DNA of 64,000 nucleotides from Vibrio tasmaniensis (GCF_024347635.1 NZ_AP025510.1:496001-560000); one strand, 5' to 3'; shown: positions 43,684 through 51,917, numbered from the stretch's first letter. Numbers and translations are program-made. The notes: a model not told the origin generated them from the letters alone.

Positions 43684-44943
43684 TTACTCTTGTAATTCTA
43701 TTTGTTCTTCGATGATCGAAAGCGCACGGTCAAGAACAGAACTCGCGGGTTTATCGTTTACCCAGTAGTCTGTAATAGCGCTGGCCATTGGTGACCAAAT
43801 GAAGCCCATTTCAGGAATCGATGGCATTGCGTCTGAGTAGAAACCTTGCGTAATAATGGCGTAAGTGGCTTCATCAGCATCAACAATGATCTCTTCCATG
43901 ACCGACTGGATCGGAGGGAGTGCTCTTGACATCTCATAGCGTTTTTTCAGCATCGCGTCGGAAGTAAGGTAGTCAGCAAATAATTGTGCGGCTTTCGGGT
44001 ACTCAGTGTAAGAAGAGACAACCGCAAGACGAACAGTTGCAAAAGTGCGTGGTTGTTGGCCTGCTAATTTAGGCATAGGTACAACACCGAGATTTATCCC
44101 TGATTCTTGATACCCTTCAATTGCCCAAGGACCGTCGATAATAGCGGCGACCTTTCCTTCATTAAATAAGCCACGACGTACTTGCGGGTTGCGCATATCA
44201 ACCGGATTAGAATTGTTGGCCACTTGTAGGGTTTTCATTGCTTCTAAGCCTTGTTGGGCTTTTTCAGAATTGATGCCGATGTCTTTTGCATCGGTACCGT
44301 TATTACCAAATTCGTATGCGCCGTAAAGCGTGACAAACATACGAGACTCGTAATAGTTCTGAATGTCCCAAAGCAGCGCGTATTTGTGTTCTTGCTTATT
44401 GTTGAAGGTTTTTGAAAATTCGATAATTTCTTCAAAATTCTCAGGTGCTTTAGTCAGTAAATCTTTATTGTAGAACAGAGCGGTAGTGGCGAAGCTAACT
44501 GGGAAGCCATAGCTCACCCCTTCAGCTTGAGACGCATTAATCGCATTTGGCATAAAAGTATTCGAGATACGTTCGGCAGACACCAAATTCTCCATCGCCC
44601 CACCTGCCACGACTAATCGCCCTAATAAGTCATGTTCAATCTCTACCACATCTGCCACGCGAGCAGAGCCACCATCCTGAATCAAACGAGAAGCGGCATC
44701 GATCGGCGCTAACCCACGGAATGAAAAATCAATATCGTATCCTAACTCTTTATTAAAGGACTGAGCGGCGTACTCCATGTAGTCGAGTGTTGTTTTGTCG
44801 GTCCAGATTAACAACTCAGCCCCATTTTCTGGCTGAATTGTGTCTGCGTTTGCATCTGCTGCAGCCGTTAATGTACTGGTCGTTAACGTTGCCGCCATTA
44901 AGGCTGCCGCGAATAGATTCTTTTTCATTCCTGAATTTTTCAT
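43684..44943 (-). CDS. Periplasmic maltodextrin/cyclodextrin-binding protein
   Basis: A 419-residue family 1 solute-binding protein. Signal peptide about residues 1-28 (MKKNLFAAALMAATLTTSTLTAAADA). The mature protein begins with LLIWTDKTTLDYMEYAAQSFNKE, the typical MalE-type opening, and contains GKVAAIIDGPWAIEGY and TFATVRLAVVSS in the hinge region. First gene of the minus arm, with its own CRP-type promoter. Corresponds by position to CymE. Ligand size preference cannot be read from the sequence. Confidence 0.92.
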   Translation of the reverse strand: MKNSGMKKNLFAAALMAATLTTSTLTAAADANADTIQPENGAELLIWTDKTTLDYMEYAAQSFNKELGYDIDFSFRGLAPIDAASRLIQDGGSARVADVVEIEHDLLGRLVVAGGAMENLVSAERISNTFMPNAINASQAEGVSYGFPVSFATTALFYNKDLLTKAPENFEEIIEFSKTFNNKQEHKYALLWDIQNYYESRMFVTLYGAYEFGNNGTDAKDIGINSEKAQQGLEAMKTLQVANNSNPVDMRNPQVRRGLFNEGKVAAIIDGPWAIEGYQESGINLGVVPMPKLAGQQPRTFATVRLAVVSSYTEYPKAAQLFADYLTSDAMLKKRYEMSRALPPIQSVMEEIIVDADEATYAIITQGFYSDAMPSIPEMGFIWSPMASAITDYWVNDKPASSVLDRALSIIEEQIELQE

Positions 44944-44966
44944 ACTGACACCGCGCTATTTAAAAT

Positions 44967-44996
44967 CATAGTAGTCGTTCGTTAAGTACTACTATG
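44967..44996 (-). promoter_or_regulatory. Candidate operator of the cyclodextrin cluster
   Basis: CATAGTAGT (44967-44975) and ACTACTATG (44988-44996) form a perfect 9-bp inverted repeat with a 12-bp spacer. It overlaps the -10 box edge and the predicted transcription start of the binding-protein gene. The TrmB-type protein is the natural candidate to bind it. Confidence 0.55.
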
Positions 44997-45021
44997 GTAT
45001 GTCTCGCCGACAATATGTCAA
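44994..45021 (-). promoter_or_regulatory. Sigma-70 promoter of the minus cyclodextrin arm
   Basis: On the minus strand TTGACA (45021-45016), a 16-bp spacer and TACCAT (44999-44994). Predicted start near 44987. Confidence 0.6.
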
Positions 45022-45049
45022 CATTACCTGGTTAAAATATCAGCGTATT

Positions 45050-45065
45050 TGTGACAGTTATCACT
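45050..45065. promoter_or_regulatory. CRP-binding site, minus arm
   Basis: TGTGA-CAGTTA-TCACT, one mismatch from the TGTGA-N6-TCACA core. Its centre lies near -70.5 of the predicted binding-protein start, a class I activation position. Confidence 0.65.
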
Positions 45066-45179
45066 TTCTGTTTGTGCTTTTTACATCTGGTAGCTATAGG
45101 GTTTTATGTCTTGTTTATTGGGGGGTTTGAACGGTGCTTTGTTTATTTTGATACTTAGATTAATGAAAAGCCTACCGTT

Positions 45180-45195
45180 TGTGATGATGATCAAT
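45180..45195. promoter_or_regulatory. Second CRP-like site, plus arm
   Basis: TGTGA-TGATGA-TCAAT, two mismatches in the second half. It is centred about 81 bp before the start predicted from TATAAT at 45257-45262. The remainder of the 485-bp control region shows no gene. Confidence 0.4.
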
Positions 45196-45256
45196 AATCT
45201 CCGCAGTCAAGGGTGATTGATCTCTCATTTCTAAATTCAATAGGAAGCAAAACATT

Positions 45257-45262
45257 TATAAT
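45257..45262 (+). promoter_or_regulatory. Consensus -10 box of the plus cyclodextrin arm
   Basis: A perfect TATAAT with a weak -35 (ATTCAA at 45235). It precedes the porin gene by 172 bp. Downstream, the sequence at 45281-45301 matches one half of the operator candidate at 13 of 20 positions on the other strand. Confidence 0.4.
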
Positions 45263-45434
45263 TCTAGAACAATAAATAGGCGTTCATTACGGACGACTAT
45301 GTTTTTCTGGTTAAATGTTGCGAAATCAGCAAGCCTATCAAGAGACACAGTGGATAGATAAAGAGAAACAGTGAACAAAAATAACCCTACAAATAACAAC
45401 AAATGATTCAGTGAAGAATCAATAAGGAATGACC

Positions 45435-46460
45435 GTGAAAAAAACATTATTGTCTGTAGTGATCACCAACACTCTACTTATTAGTGCTGGCGCTTCGGCT
45501 GCTGATGACCGAACTATGTCTCCAAGTGATATCTTTTTTTATGACGCTTTAAAATTTGGTGGGCATGTTGGAACATCGATTGAAGTCGAAGAGAAAAACA
45601 TCACTGATTTTGCATCATGGGGTGGTGGCAAGTCTAAAGAGCGTACAACGACTCATGAAGTGTTTAACGTCTTCTATAACAACGCTGCGTGGAATGCGAC
45701 AGCACTTTACGCGTTCAAACTTGAAAATCGTAAGAAAAAGAAAGGCGCATACGCAGAAACAGAAAATGGATATAAGCACTTATTATCATTAAATAAAAGT
45801 TTTCAGCTAGGAAATGGTTGGGGAACGGGCTTGATCTATGAGTTGGAATATACAAAGGGTGATATTGTTACTTCTGCGAAAGTAGACGGCTTGAAAACCA
45901 CGAAAGCTGAGCACAGTATTCGTCCATACCTTACGTACTGGAATAATGAATATTCAGCGGGCTTCTATTCAAACCTAGAGTACCTATACAACGATTCAGA
46001 TAAGAGTGCTTGGGGTTCTCGTGAAGAGGAAGGTTACAGCCTCTTATTTAAACCTTACAAGCGCTTTGGTCAGTGGGAAGTTGCAGCTGAGCTCTACTAT
46101 CAAGTTAAAGAAAATAAAGCGAAAACCGGAAACGGTTCACTCAATGAAGCCAGCGATTTCACCGAGATGTATATTGAACCAATCGTTCAGTACAGCTTTG
46201 AAGAAGCCGGCACTATGTACGTTCGCGCTCGTATTGGTGAAAACGAAACGAAACATACAGACGGTTGGGCAAAGAACGAAACTTTCTTCAAAGATATTCG
46301 TAAGGCAACTTTAGGCTATGAGCAAGCAATTGGCGACGATTGGTTGGTAAAAGGCGAACTTGAGTGGGCTAAAGACACAGAGACCTTCTCTAAGCTGAAA
46401 GGCGAAGAGAAAACTGTAGAACAAGAAACAATGTACCTACAAGCGCTTTACCGCTTCTAA
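45435..46460 (+). CDS. Outer-membrane monomeric porin (OmpG/CymA-like)
   Basis: A 341-residue secreted beta-barrel. Signal peptide about 21-23 residues ending SAGASA. The mature part is rich in alternating aromatic strands (FGGHVGTSIEV, WNATALYAFKLE, YSAGFYSNLEYLYND, MYVRARIGENE) and ends in LYRF, the C-terminal Phe needed by the Bam machine. Length suits a 14-strand monomer. GTG 45435 is preferred: AAGGA lies 6 nt before it, while ATG 45429 overlaps that SD. First gene of the plus arm. It may admit cyclodextrins as CymA does; that is inferred from context. Confidence 0.75.
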   Translation: MKKTLLSVVITNTLLISAGASAADDRTMSPSDIFFYDALKFGGHVGTSIEVEEKNITDFASWGGGKSKERTTTHEVFNVFYNNAAWNATALYAFKLENRKKKKGAYAETENGYKHLLSLNKSFQLGNGWGTGLIYELEYTKGDIVTSAKVDGLKTTKAEHSIRPYLTYWNNEYSAGFYSNLEYLYNDSDKSAWGSREEEGYSLLFKPYKRFGQWEVAAELYYQVKENKAKTGNGSLNEASDFTEMYIEPIVQYSFEEAGTMYVRARIGENETKHTDGWAKNETFFKDIRKATLGYEQAIGDDWLVKGELEWAKDTETFSKLKGEEKTVEQETMYLQALYRF

Positions 46461-46497
46461 GTGGTATTAATCACAACTCAAATGACAGAGTAATATT

Positions 46498-47538
46498 ATG
46501 ATCAAAGTTTCAGATATCGCCCAAATCGTTGGTGGAAAAGTTGAAGGTGATAACACGGTAGAAATATCGAAGATTCGCCCAGTTTCCAGCGTAGAAGAGG
46601 GCGGCTTAGCCATTGTCTTTGCTAAAGCCGATTTAAAAGGGCTATCTGAAACTTTGGCTGATGTCATTGTTGGGCCAGAAGCCATTTTACAGACTAAAGC
46701 AAAAACAAAAATCGTGATTGAGAAGCTCGAAGCTGAGAAGCTCAATCAACTAATGCGTCATTATAAAGTTCAAAAATATCAATTATTTGATCAAGGGAAT
46801 ACATCAGATACTCCCGATGTTTATATCGGAAAGCATTGTCAAATAGGTGAAGGTTGCCATTTCATGCCCGGTGTTAAAATCATGAACGGTGTAACAATCG
46901 GCAATAACGTTGCAATTCATGCCAATACAGTCATCAAAGAAGGCACTGTGATTGGTAACAATGTCACCATTGACTCTAACAACTCCATTGGTAATTACAG
47001 CTTCGAATACATGACCGGGCACAACACCCGTTATGAACGCGTGGAAAGTGTGGGTCGAGTGATCATTGGTGATGAAGTTGAAATTGGCTGTAATAACACC
47101 ATCGACAGAGGCACTTTAGGCGACACCGTTATTGGTCGTGGAACCAAAATAGATAACCTAGTGCAAATAGGGCATGACTGCAAAATAGGTCAGCATTGTT
47201 TACTGGTATCTCAGGCTGGTTTTGCGGGCCACACTACTTTGGAAGATCATGTCATTGTACATGGTCAAGCCGGTACCGCAGGGCATCTTACTATCGGGAA
47301 AAACTCCGTTATTAAAGCCAAATCAGGTGTGAGCCACTCTTTCCCTGCCAATAGTGATCTGTTCGGTTATCCGGCGAAAGATGCACGTTCTTATTATAAA
47401 AACTTAGCCGTATTGAACAAATTAACTCATCAAAAAAACAGTAACCCCCGTCCAAACTCTAAATCGTTAGAACTTGATGCAGATAAAAGAGCGGTGGTTC
47501 CGAAAAAAAGCTTAATAGCGAGACTATTTCGTTTATAG
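46498..47538 (+). CDS. LpxD paralogue (acyl-ACP-dependent N-acyltransferase fold)
   Basis: A 346-residue protein closely following LpxD, the enzyme that adds the N-linked hydroxy-acyl chain to lipid A precursor. It has the N-terminal LpxD uridine-binding domain (about 5-95), many left-handed beta-helix hexapeptides, the [12 protein letters not shown] signature, the catalytic histidine H226 in [10 protein letters not shown], a second His in [14 protein letters not shown], and a C-terminal helix. The normal lpxD lies in the lpxD-fabZ-lpxA cluster, not in sugar clusters. Here it is 37 bp after the porin gene. It could acylate lipid A differently or act on another amino sugar. Confidence 0.85.
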   Translation: MIKVSDIAQIVGGKVEGDNTVEISKIRPVSSVEEGGLAIVFAKADLKGLSETLADVIVGPEAILQTKAKTKIVIEKLEAEKLNQLMRHYKVQKYQLFDQGNTSDTPDVYIGKHCQIGEGCHFMPGVKIMNGVTIGNNVAIHANTVIKEGTVIGNNVTIDSNNSIGNYSFEYMTGHNTRYERVESVGRVIIGDEVEIGCNNTIDRGTLGDTVIGRGTKIDNLVQIGHDCKIGQHCLLVSQAGFAGHTTLEDHVIVHGQAGTAGHLTIGKNSVIKAKSGVSHSFPANSDLFGYPAKDARSYYKNLAVLNKLTHQKNSNPRPNSKSLELDADKRAVVPKKSLIARLFRL

Positions 47539-47635
47539 CTTACCTAAGCGAGATCTTTAAAATTTAAAGCCCTAACTCGAGATGGCTAAAACGGAATAGA
47601 ACCCTACATATATAAAAAATAATAAGGAAATGACA

Positions 47636-48118
47636 ATGAAACGTACTCTACTTGTAGCCGCACTTTTATCTTCAGCGTTAATGGGTTGTGCGAGCACTGC
47701 CGACACGCCAGCAGCTGAACAAATGAAAGCAACAGGTCCTTTCGCTGATTGTAATCTCGCCACGGTGGAAGATCGCGGGCCAATTCGTCCTTCACTTTAT
47801 GTTATAGGCACTTTCCCTGATGGCCAGTGGATCCACATGGAAAACCGTCAAATGTCGCATAAAGGCAAAGGTATTTACCAAGTGGTAAGCGAAGAAAAAG
47901 CGGGCAACGTAAGTTTGCAGTTCGCAACGATGGGCTGGTCTCCACAATTTACCGCAGCTGGCATGTCGATGACGGCGGGTTATGAGAAAACGCTAAAACG
48001 TGGTGGCTTTGCAAAAAACACCACCGTTAATATTCCAGAGGATGGCAAATATTTATGGAGTGTTGAAATTAGCGAAGATAAGAAGCCAGTTCGTGCATTG
48101 GTTAAAGCGTGTAAATAA
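47636..48118 (+). CDS. Small lipoprotein, possible carbohydrate-binding
   Basis: A 160-residue lipoprotein. The signal ends in lipobox LMGC with serine absent and Ala at +2, so outer-membrane sorting is likely. The mature part looks all-beta: SLYVIGTFPDGQWIHMENRQM resembles the opening strands of starch-binding and pullulanase-type beta-sandwich modules, with several exposed Trp. I recognise no named family. ATG 47636 is chosen because AAGGA lies 7 nt upstream; ATG 47630 is too close. A surface starch or cyclodextrin-binding role is inferred from neighbours. Confidence 0.75.
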   Translation: MKRTLLVAALLSSALMGCASTADTPAAEQMKATGPFADCNLATVEDRGPIRPSLYVIGTFPDGQWIHMENRQMSHKGKGIYQVVSEEKAGNVSLQFATMGWSPQFTAAGMSMTAGYEKTLKRGGFAKNTTVNIPEDGKYLWSVEISEDKKPVRALVKACK

Positions 48119-48219
48119 GCGATGTAGCCAACCGACATAACTCACTCTATATCACCATTTATAACCACGCTATAACACTGTTTATAAACTCGTGGTTGAA
48201 CGCAGTGATACAGAAGAAA

Positions 48220-48251
48220 GGTGCTCTGAATATCAGAGTGCCTATGTTTTA
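48220..48251 (+). terminator. Terminator after the lipoprotein gene
   Basis: GGTGCTCTGA and TCAGAGTGCC pair (8 of 10) around ATA, followed by TATGTTTT. An additional AACCACG/CGTGGTT stem lies just before it (about 48167-48197). Confidence 0.65.
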
Positions 48252-48301
48252 AAACTAAACATAAAAATAAACCTTAAATGTTCAATGATTAACGTTTACG
48301 T

Positions 48302-48345
48302 CTTTTTAGCCAGTAACTTGAGAGTTCCAGTCACTGGCTAAAAAG
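48302..48345 (+). other. Long hairpin in the malK-type gene leader
   Basis: CTTTTTAGCCAGT (48302-48314) pairs perfectly with ACTGGCTAAAAAG (48333-48345) around an 18-nt loop; TTTTT follows after two bases. It lies 41 bp before the ATPase start, so it is an attenuator-like or processing structure. Confidence 0.6.
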
Positions 48346-48386
48346 ATTTTTACCTATCAAGATTTAACCCGTATTCGGAGTTTCAA

Positions 48387-49508
48387 ATGGCAACAGTTAG
48401 CCTGCGTAAAGTAGAAAAACAGTACGATAATGGTTTTAAAGCCGTACACGGAATTGACTTAGATATTCACGAAGGTGAGTTCATGGTATTTGTGGGGCCG
48501 TCTGGTTGCGCCAAATCTACCACATTGCGAATGATTGCTGGCTTAGAAGATATCTCAGCAGGTGAAGTGCGTATTGGCGATAGAGTGGTGAATGATTTAG
48601 CGCCTAAAGAGCGTGGTATTGCCATGGTATTCCAAAACTATGCGTTGTACCCACACAAAACGGTCTTCGATAACATGGCCTTTGGTTTGAAAATGCAAAA
48701 GCGACCAAAAGAAGAGATCAAACAACGCGTAGAAGATGCCGCTGAAAAACTAGAAATTACTGATCTCCTGTATCGTAAGCCTAAAGAAATGTCGGGTGGT
48801 CAGCGTCAGCGTGTCGCGGTGGGACGAGCCATTGTTCGTAAACCAGACGTGTTCTTATTTGATGAGCCTCTATCCAACCTTGATGCCAAACTTCGTGTTT
48901 CGATGCGTGTGAAAATCGCACAATTGCATAAGTCTCTTAAAGATGAAGGTAACCCTGCGACCATGGTTTATGTCACGCACGATCAAACGGAAGCTTTAAC
49001 TTTAGGCGACCGAATTTGTGTCTTAAATCAAGGTAATATTATGCAGGTGGACACGCCGACCAACTTGTACAACGCGCCACAGAACAAGTTTGTGGCGGGT
49101 TTTATCGGCTCCCCAGCCATGAATCTAGTGAACACGACCCTGCGTAAGTTAGGTGATGACATTTACGTGGAACTTGCCCCTGGCGCGCAAATTATTATCC
49201 CTAAACGTTTACAAGAAAAGCTAGTGAACCATATTGATAAGCCCGTGTGTCTAGGCATTCGACCTGAACACATAAATATTGCCGCTGATGATGAGATGGT
49301 GAACGTACACCCTGGTGAGCTGACCGTGGTTGAAAACTTAGGGAATGAAAAATACCTGTATTTCAAATTGGGTGATAACGAAATTGTTGCGCGAGTGAAT
49401 AACCAAAGCATAAGTACATCAGATATTGGCAGCCAAGTACGCTTCAACTTTGATTCTGCGTTCTGCCATATTTTTGATGGTGAAACCGAACAGAACCTGA
49501 CGTTGTAA
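48387..49508 (+). CDS. Sugar ABC transporter ATPase, MalK/MsmX type
   Basis: A 373-residue ATPase that would power the MalF/MalG-type permeases of the opposite arm. Walker A reads GPSGCAKST: the usual Gly before Lys is Ala (codon GCC at 48510-48512). Signature MSGGQRQRVAVGRA, Walker B VFLFDEPLSNLD and switch VTHDQTEAL are normal. The C-terminal TOBE/OB regulatory domain runs from about 235. It corresponds to CymD. Two hairpins upstream suggest its transcription is partly separate from the porin-lpxD-lipoprotein genes. Confidence 0.92.
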   Translation: MATVSLRKVEKQYDNGFKAVHGIDLDIHEGEFMVFVGPSGCAKSTTLRMIAGLEDISAGEVRIGDRVVNDLAPKERGIAMVFQNYALYPHKTVFDNMAFGLKMQKRPKEEIKQRVEDAAEKLEITDLLYRKPKEMSGGQRQRVAVGRAIVRKPDVFLFDEPLSNLDAKLRVSMRVKIAQLHKSLKDEGNPATMVYVTHDQTEALTLGDRICVLNQGNIMQVDTPTNLYNAPQNKFVAGFIGSPAMNLVNTTLRKLGDDIYVELAPGAQIIIPKRLQEKLVNHIDKPVCLGIRPEHINIAADDEMVNVHPGELTVVENLGNEKYLYFKLGDNEIVARVNNQSISTSDIGSQVRFNFDSAFCHIFDGETEQNLTL

Positions 49509-49605
49509 GTTTATTTTTTATAACGAAAATGCTTCACAACAAAAAGTGTCAATAAGATCAAAACAGTAAAAGCTATTACTCTACAAGACTTACCTTAACA
49601 ACATA

Positions 49606-49632
49606 CCCTGAGCCTGCCTGCTAGGTTCAGGG
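49606..49632 (+). other. Hairpin in the 310-bp spacer before the secreted GH13 gene
   Basis: CCCTGAGCCT and AGGTTCAGGG pair (9 of 10) around GCCTGCT without a T run. Apart from this the spacer 49509-49819 is AT-rich with no recognisable promoter. Confidence 0.5.
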
Positions 49633-49819
49633 CATTACCCGAATTCTAATAAATATAAATGATCCTGAGAATTATTTCTTAAGGCTTTGTCGTACCTGAA
49701 ATTTACTGTTGCTGATAGACCTCATTATGGGGATTTAACGTAACAGCTATAGAGCGCGGCATTAATAAAAAGTAAAAACAATATAAAACGAAATCCATAA
49801 CGTGAATAAAGGGCGACAC

Positions 49820-51691
49820 ATGAAGAATAAACTTATTGTGCTATCAGCATTACTGGCTTCCCTACCTGCTATGGCAGATTGGAACCAGGCCTATTTCCGT
49901 GGTACCGCCAATAACTGGCAAGCTGAATCTATGGTTAAAGTGAAAGCAAACCACTGGCAAATAGTGAAAAAATTTAACACCGGTGATGGAACGAAATCTC
50001 CTAGTTTTAAGGTAGATCGCTTTGGTGATTGGTCTGAAAACTATCCTCTATCAAATGTCTCTGTTGACCCTAATAAAACCTACGAAATTAATTTCTATGA
50101 CGACACGAATAAAGTGGTGGTCCATGAAAAACTTCCCTTTGATATGCGTGATGAAACCATGTATTTCGTGTTTCTTGACCGTTTCTATGATGGTGATTCA
50201 GCCAATAATACATCGACGGGTGCCGACATGTATTCGGCAGACAAATCGGATTTCAAAAAATACTTTGGTGGTGATTTAAAAGGTTTAACTGCAAAGCTAG
50301 ATTACTTGCATGACATGGGTATCACGGCCATTTGGATAACCCCTCCAGCTGATAACATTAACGTACCTGACAGCCGAGGTGGAGCGGGTTACCACGGCTA
50401 CTGGGGACGTGACTTCTTTAAAGTCGATGAGCATCTAGGTACCGTTGCTGACTTTAAAGCATTAAAGAAGAAAATGGACAGCTACGGCATGAAACTCGTG
50501 CTGGATTATGCGCCTAATCACTCTAACCCTGATGATGAAGGGGAGTTCGGTGCACTTTATAAAAAGGGTGTCCGAATCACAGACTACAAAAATGATAGTA
50601 CAGGTTATTACCACCACAACGGTGCGATTGCTGAAAATGGCCAAGGTTGGGAATGGGACAACGCATGGGCGGTTCGTAATAAAACCTTATTCAACTTAAC
50701 CGATTTTGACCAACGTAAAGATGGCCCTGCACGTCAGTACTTGATTGATGGCGCGAAATTCTGGGTTGATTTAGGGGTGGATGCGATCCGTATTGATGCG
50801 GTGAAACATATGGATAAAGAGTTTATCCAAGATTTTACCGGCCAAATAAACGCCTACGCGAAGAAAAGCCAAGGCAAAGACTTCTATTTCTTTGGTGAGT
50901 GGATGGATTCAGGAGCTGACGCAACGGGATCAAACTTTGCCTCTATCGATTTTGCCAATACATCAGGTTCTGCACTGCTTGATTTTGGCTTGAGAAACAC
51001 CATTGAGAATGCCTTGCTAAACCAAAATGGTACGGGCATGTATGCCATTAATAACTACATGAAGCTGAGAGACCAAAAATTCACAAGTAGTGATTGGCAA
51101 GTGGTGTTCTTAGATAACCACGATGCGTCACGTATCTCTACCGTTTTGCGTTCCGATGCGAAGAACTTTGGCGCAGGTAAAGACAAGTGGGGTGGTCGTC
51201 AAAGTGTTGCATTTGCACAAGACAGAGTGGAGCTGGGTTTAGCGCTTATCATGACCTCTCGTGGTATTCCTTGTATTTATTACGGAACAGAGCACTACGC
51301 GGCTAACTTCACTACCAATGGTTTTGGCCAGCAAGGTAACGACCCATACAACCGTGAAATGATGCCAAGTTTTGATAAAACGACCAATGCTTACAAGATG
51401 ATTAAAACGTTGAGTAAGTTACGTAAAGACAGCTATGCGGTGCAGCAAGGTGATTATATTGAGCGTTGGATAAGCAATGACGTATTGGTGTATGAACGTA
51501 ACGCAGGCGATGACGTAGTTGTGGTTGCAATGAACCTCGGTCAAAGTACATCGGTTAACGCGGTGAATTTAGGATTGGCAAACGGAACTTACGACAGTGT
51601 ACTAGGAACTGACCAAGTGGTTGTTTCTAATGGCAGCGGTACATTTAATCTAGACCAAAATGAAGTGGTTATCTTACGCACTACGCACTAA
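49820..51691 (+). CDS. cgt: Secreted cyclodextrin glucanotransferase-like GH13 enzyme
   Basis: A 623-residue exported enzyme. Signal peptide MKNKLIVLSALLASLPAMA. A starch-binding-like beta domain (about 20-110, YFRGTANNWQ) precedes the GH13 barrel: DYAPNHSNPDDEG, nucleophile D326 in IRIDAVKH, acid/base E360 in FFGEWMD, D435 in LDNHDASR. It closely resembles K. oxytoca CGTase in memory (GYHGYWGRDFF, YYGTEHYAANFT). The residue at the CGTase central aromatic position is F291 (KTLFNLTDFD), where plain alpha-amylases lack an aromatic. The usual C-terminal CBM20 is missing. ATG 49820 follows AAGGGCG. An alpha-amylase function cannot be excluded. Confidence 0.8.
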   Translation: MKNKLIVLSALLASLPAMADWNQAYFRGTANNWQAESMVKVKANHWQIVKKFNTGDGTKSPSFKVDRFGDWSENYPLSNVSVDPNKTYEINFYDDTNKVVVHEKLPFDMRDETMYFVFLDRFYDGDSANNTSTGADMYSADKSDFKKYFGGDLKGLTAKLDYLHDMGITAIWITPPADNINVPDSRGGAGYHGYWGRDFFKVDEHLGTVADFKALKKKMDSYGMKLVLDYAPNHSNPDDEGEFGALYKKGVRITDYKNDSTGYYHHNGAIAENGQGWEWDNAWAVRNKTLFNLTDFDQRKDGPARQYLIDGAKFWVDLGVDAIRIDAVKHMDKEFIQDFTGQINAYAKKSQGKDFYFFGEWMDSGADATGSNFASIDFANTSGSALLDFGLRNTIENALLNQNGTGMYAINNYMKLRDQKFTSSDWQVVFLDNHDASRISTVLRSDAKNFGAGKDKWGGRQSVAFAQDRVELGLALIMTSRGIPCIYYGTEHYAANFTTNGFGQQGNDPYNREMMPSFDKTTNAYKMIKTLSKLRKDSYAVQQGDYIERWISNDVLVYERNAGDDVVVVAMNLGQSTSVNAVNLGLANGTYDSVLGTDQVVVSNGSGTFNLDQNEVVILRTTH

Positions 51692-51703
51692 GCCTTAAAG
51701 CTT

Positions 51704-51733
51704 AGCGGGTTAACTTATGTAAGATAACCCGCT
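51704..51733 (+). terminator. Hairpin after the secreted GH13 gene
   Basis: AGCGGGTTA pairs with TAACCCGCT, with an inner CTT/AAG pair and ATGT loop. T run is poor, so it may be a weak terminator. Confidence 0.55.
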
Positions 51734-51755
51734 ATAACGTGAGTCAATGGTTTAC

Positions 51756-51909
51756 GAGGCTACCCTACATTCTTTGTTCATATTGCCTACTTTAGGGTAG
51801 GCAATATGAACAAAGAAGAACTTGAGGATTTCGCTCAGGAAGCCGATAAAGGACTAGCATACCTAACGGAATGCAGACTATTGCTTTAAAAGATCCCCCC
51901 TACAGCCTC
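51756..51909. mobile_element. Internally deleted IS256-like element with fold-back palindrome
   Basis: A 154-bp unit bounded by GAGGCTA (51756) and the inverted CAGCCTC (ends 51909). It contains a perfect 21-bp inverted repeat (51770-51790 with 51797-51817) that runs through the transposase start codon, then a 28-codon transposase remnant. No target duplication was found. It separates the sugar and siderophore clusters. Confidence 0.65.
51806..51889 (+). pseudogene. Remnant of an IS256-family transposase N-terminus
   Basis: ATG at 51806 opens MNKEELEDFAQEADKGL, which matches the start of vibrio IS256-family (Mutator type) transposases in my memory. After about 17 residues similarity ends and the frame stops at 51889. 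Catalytic DDE parts are absent, so it is dead. Confidence 0.7.
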
Positions 51910-51917
51910 GTTTGTTA

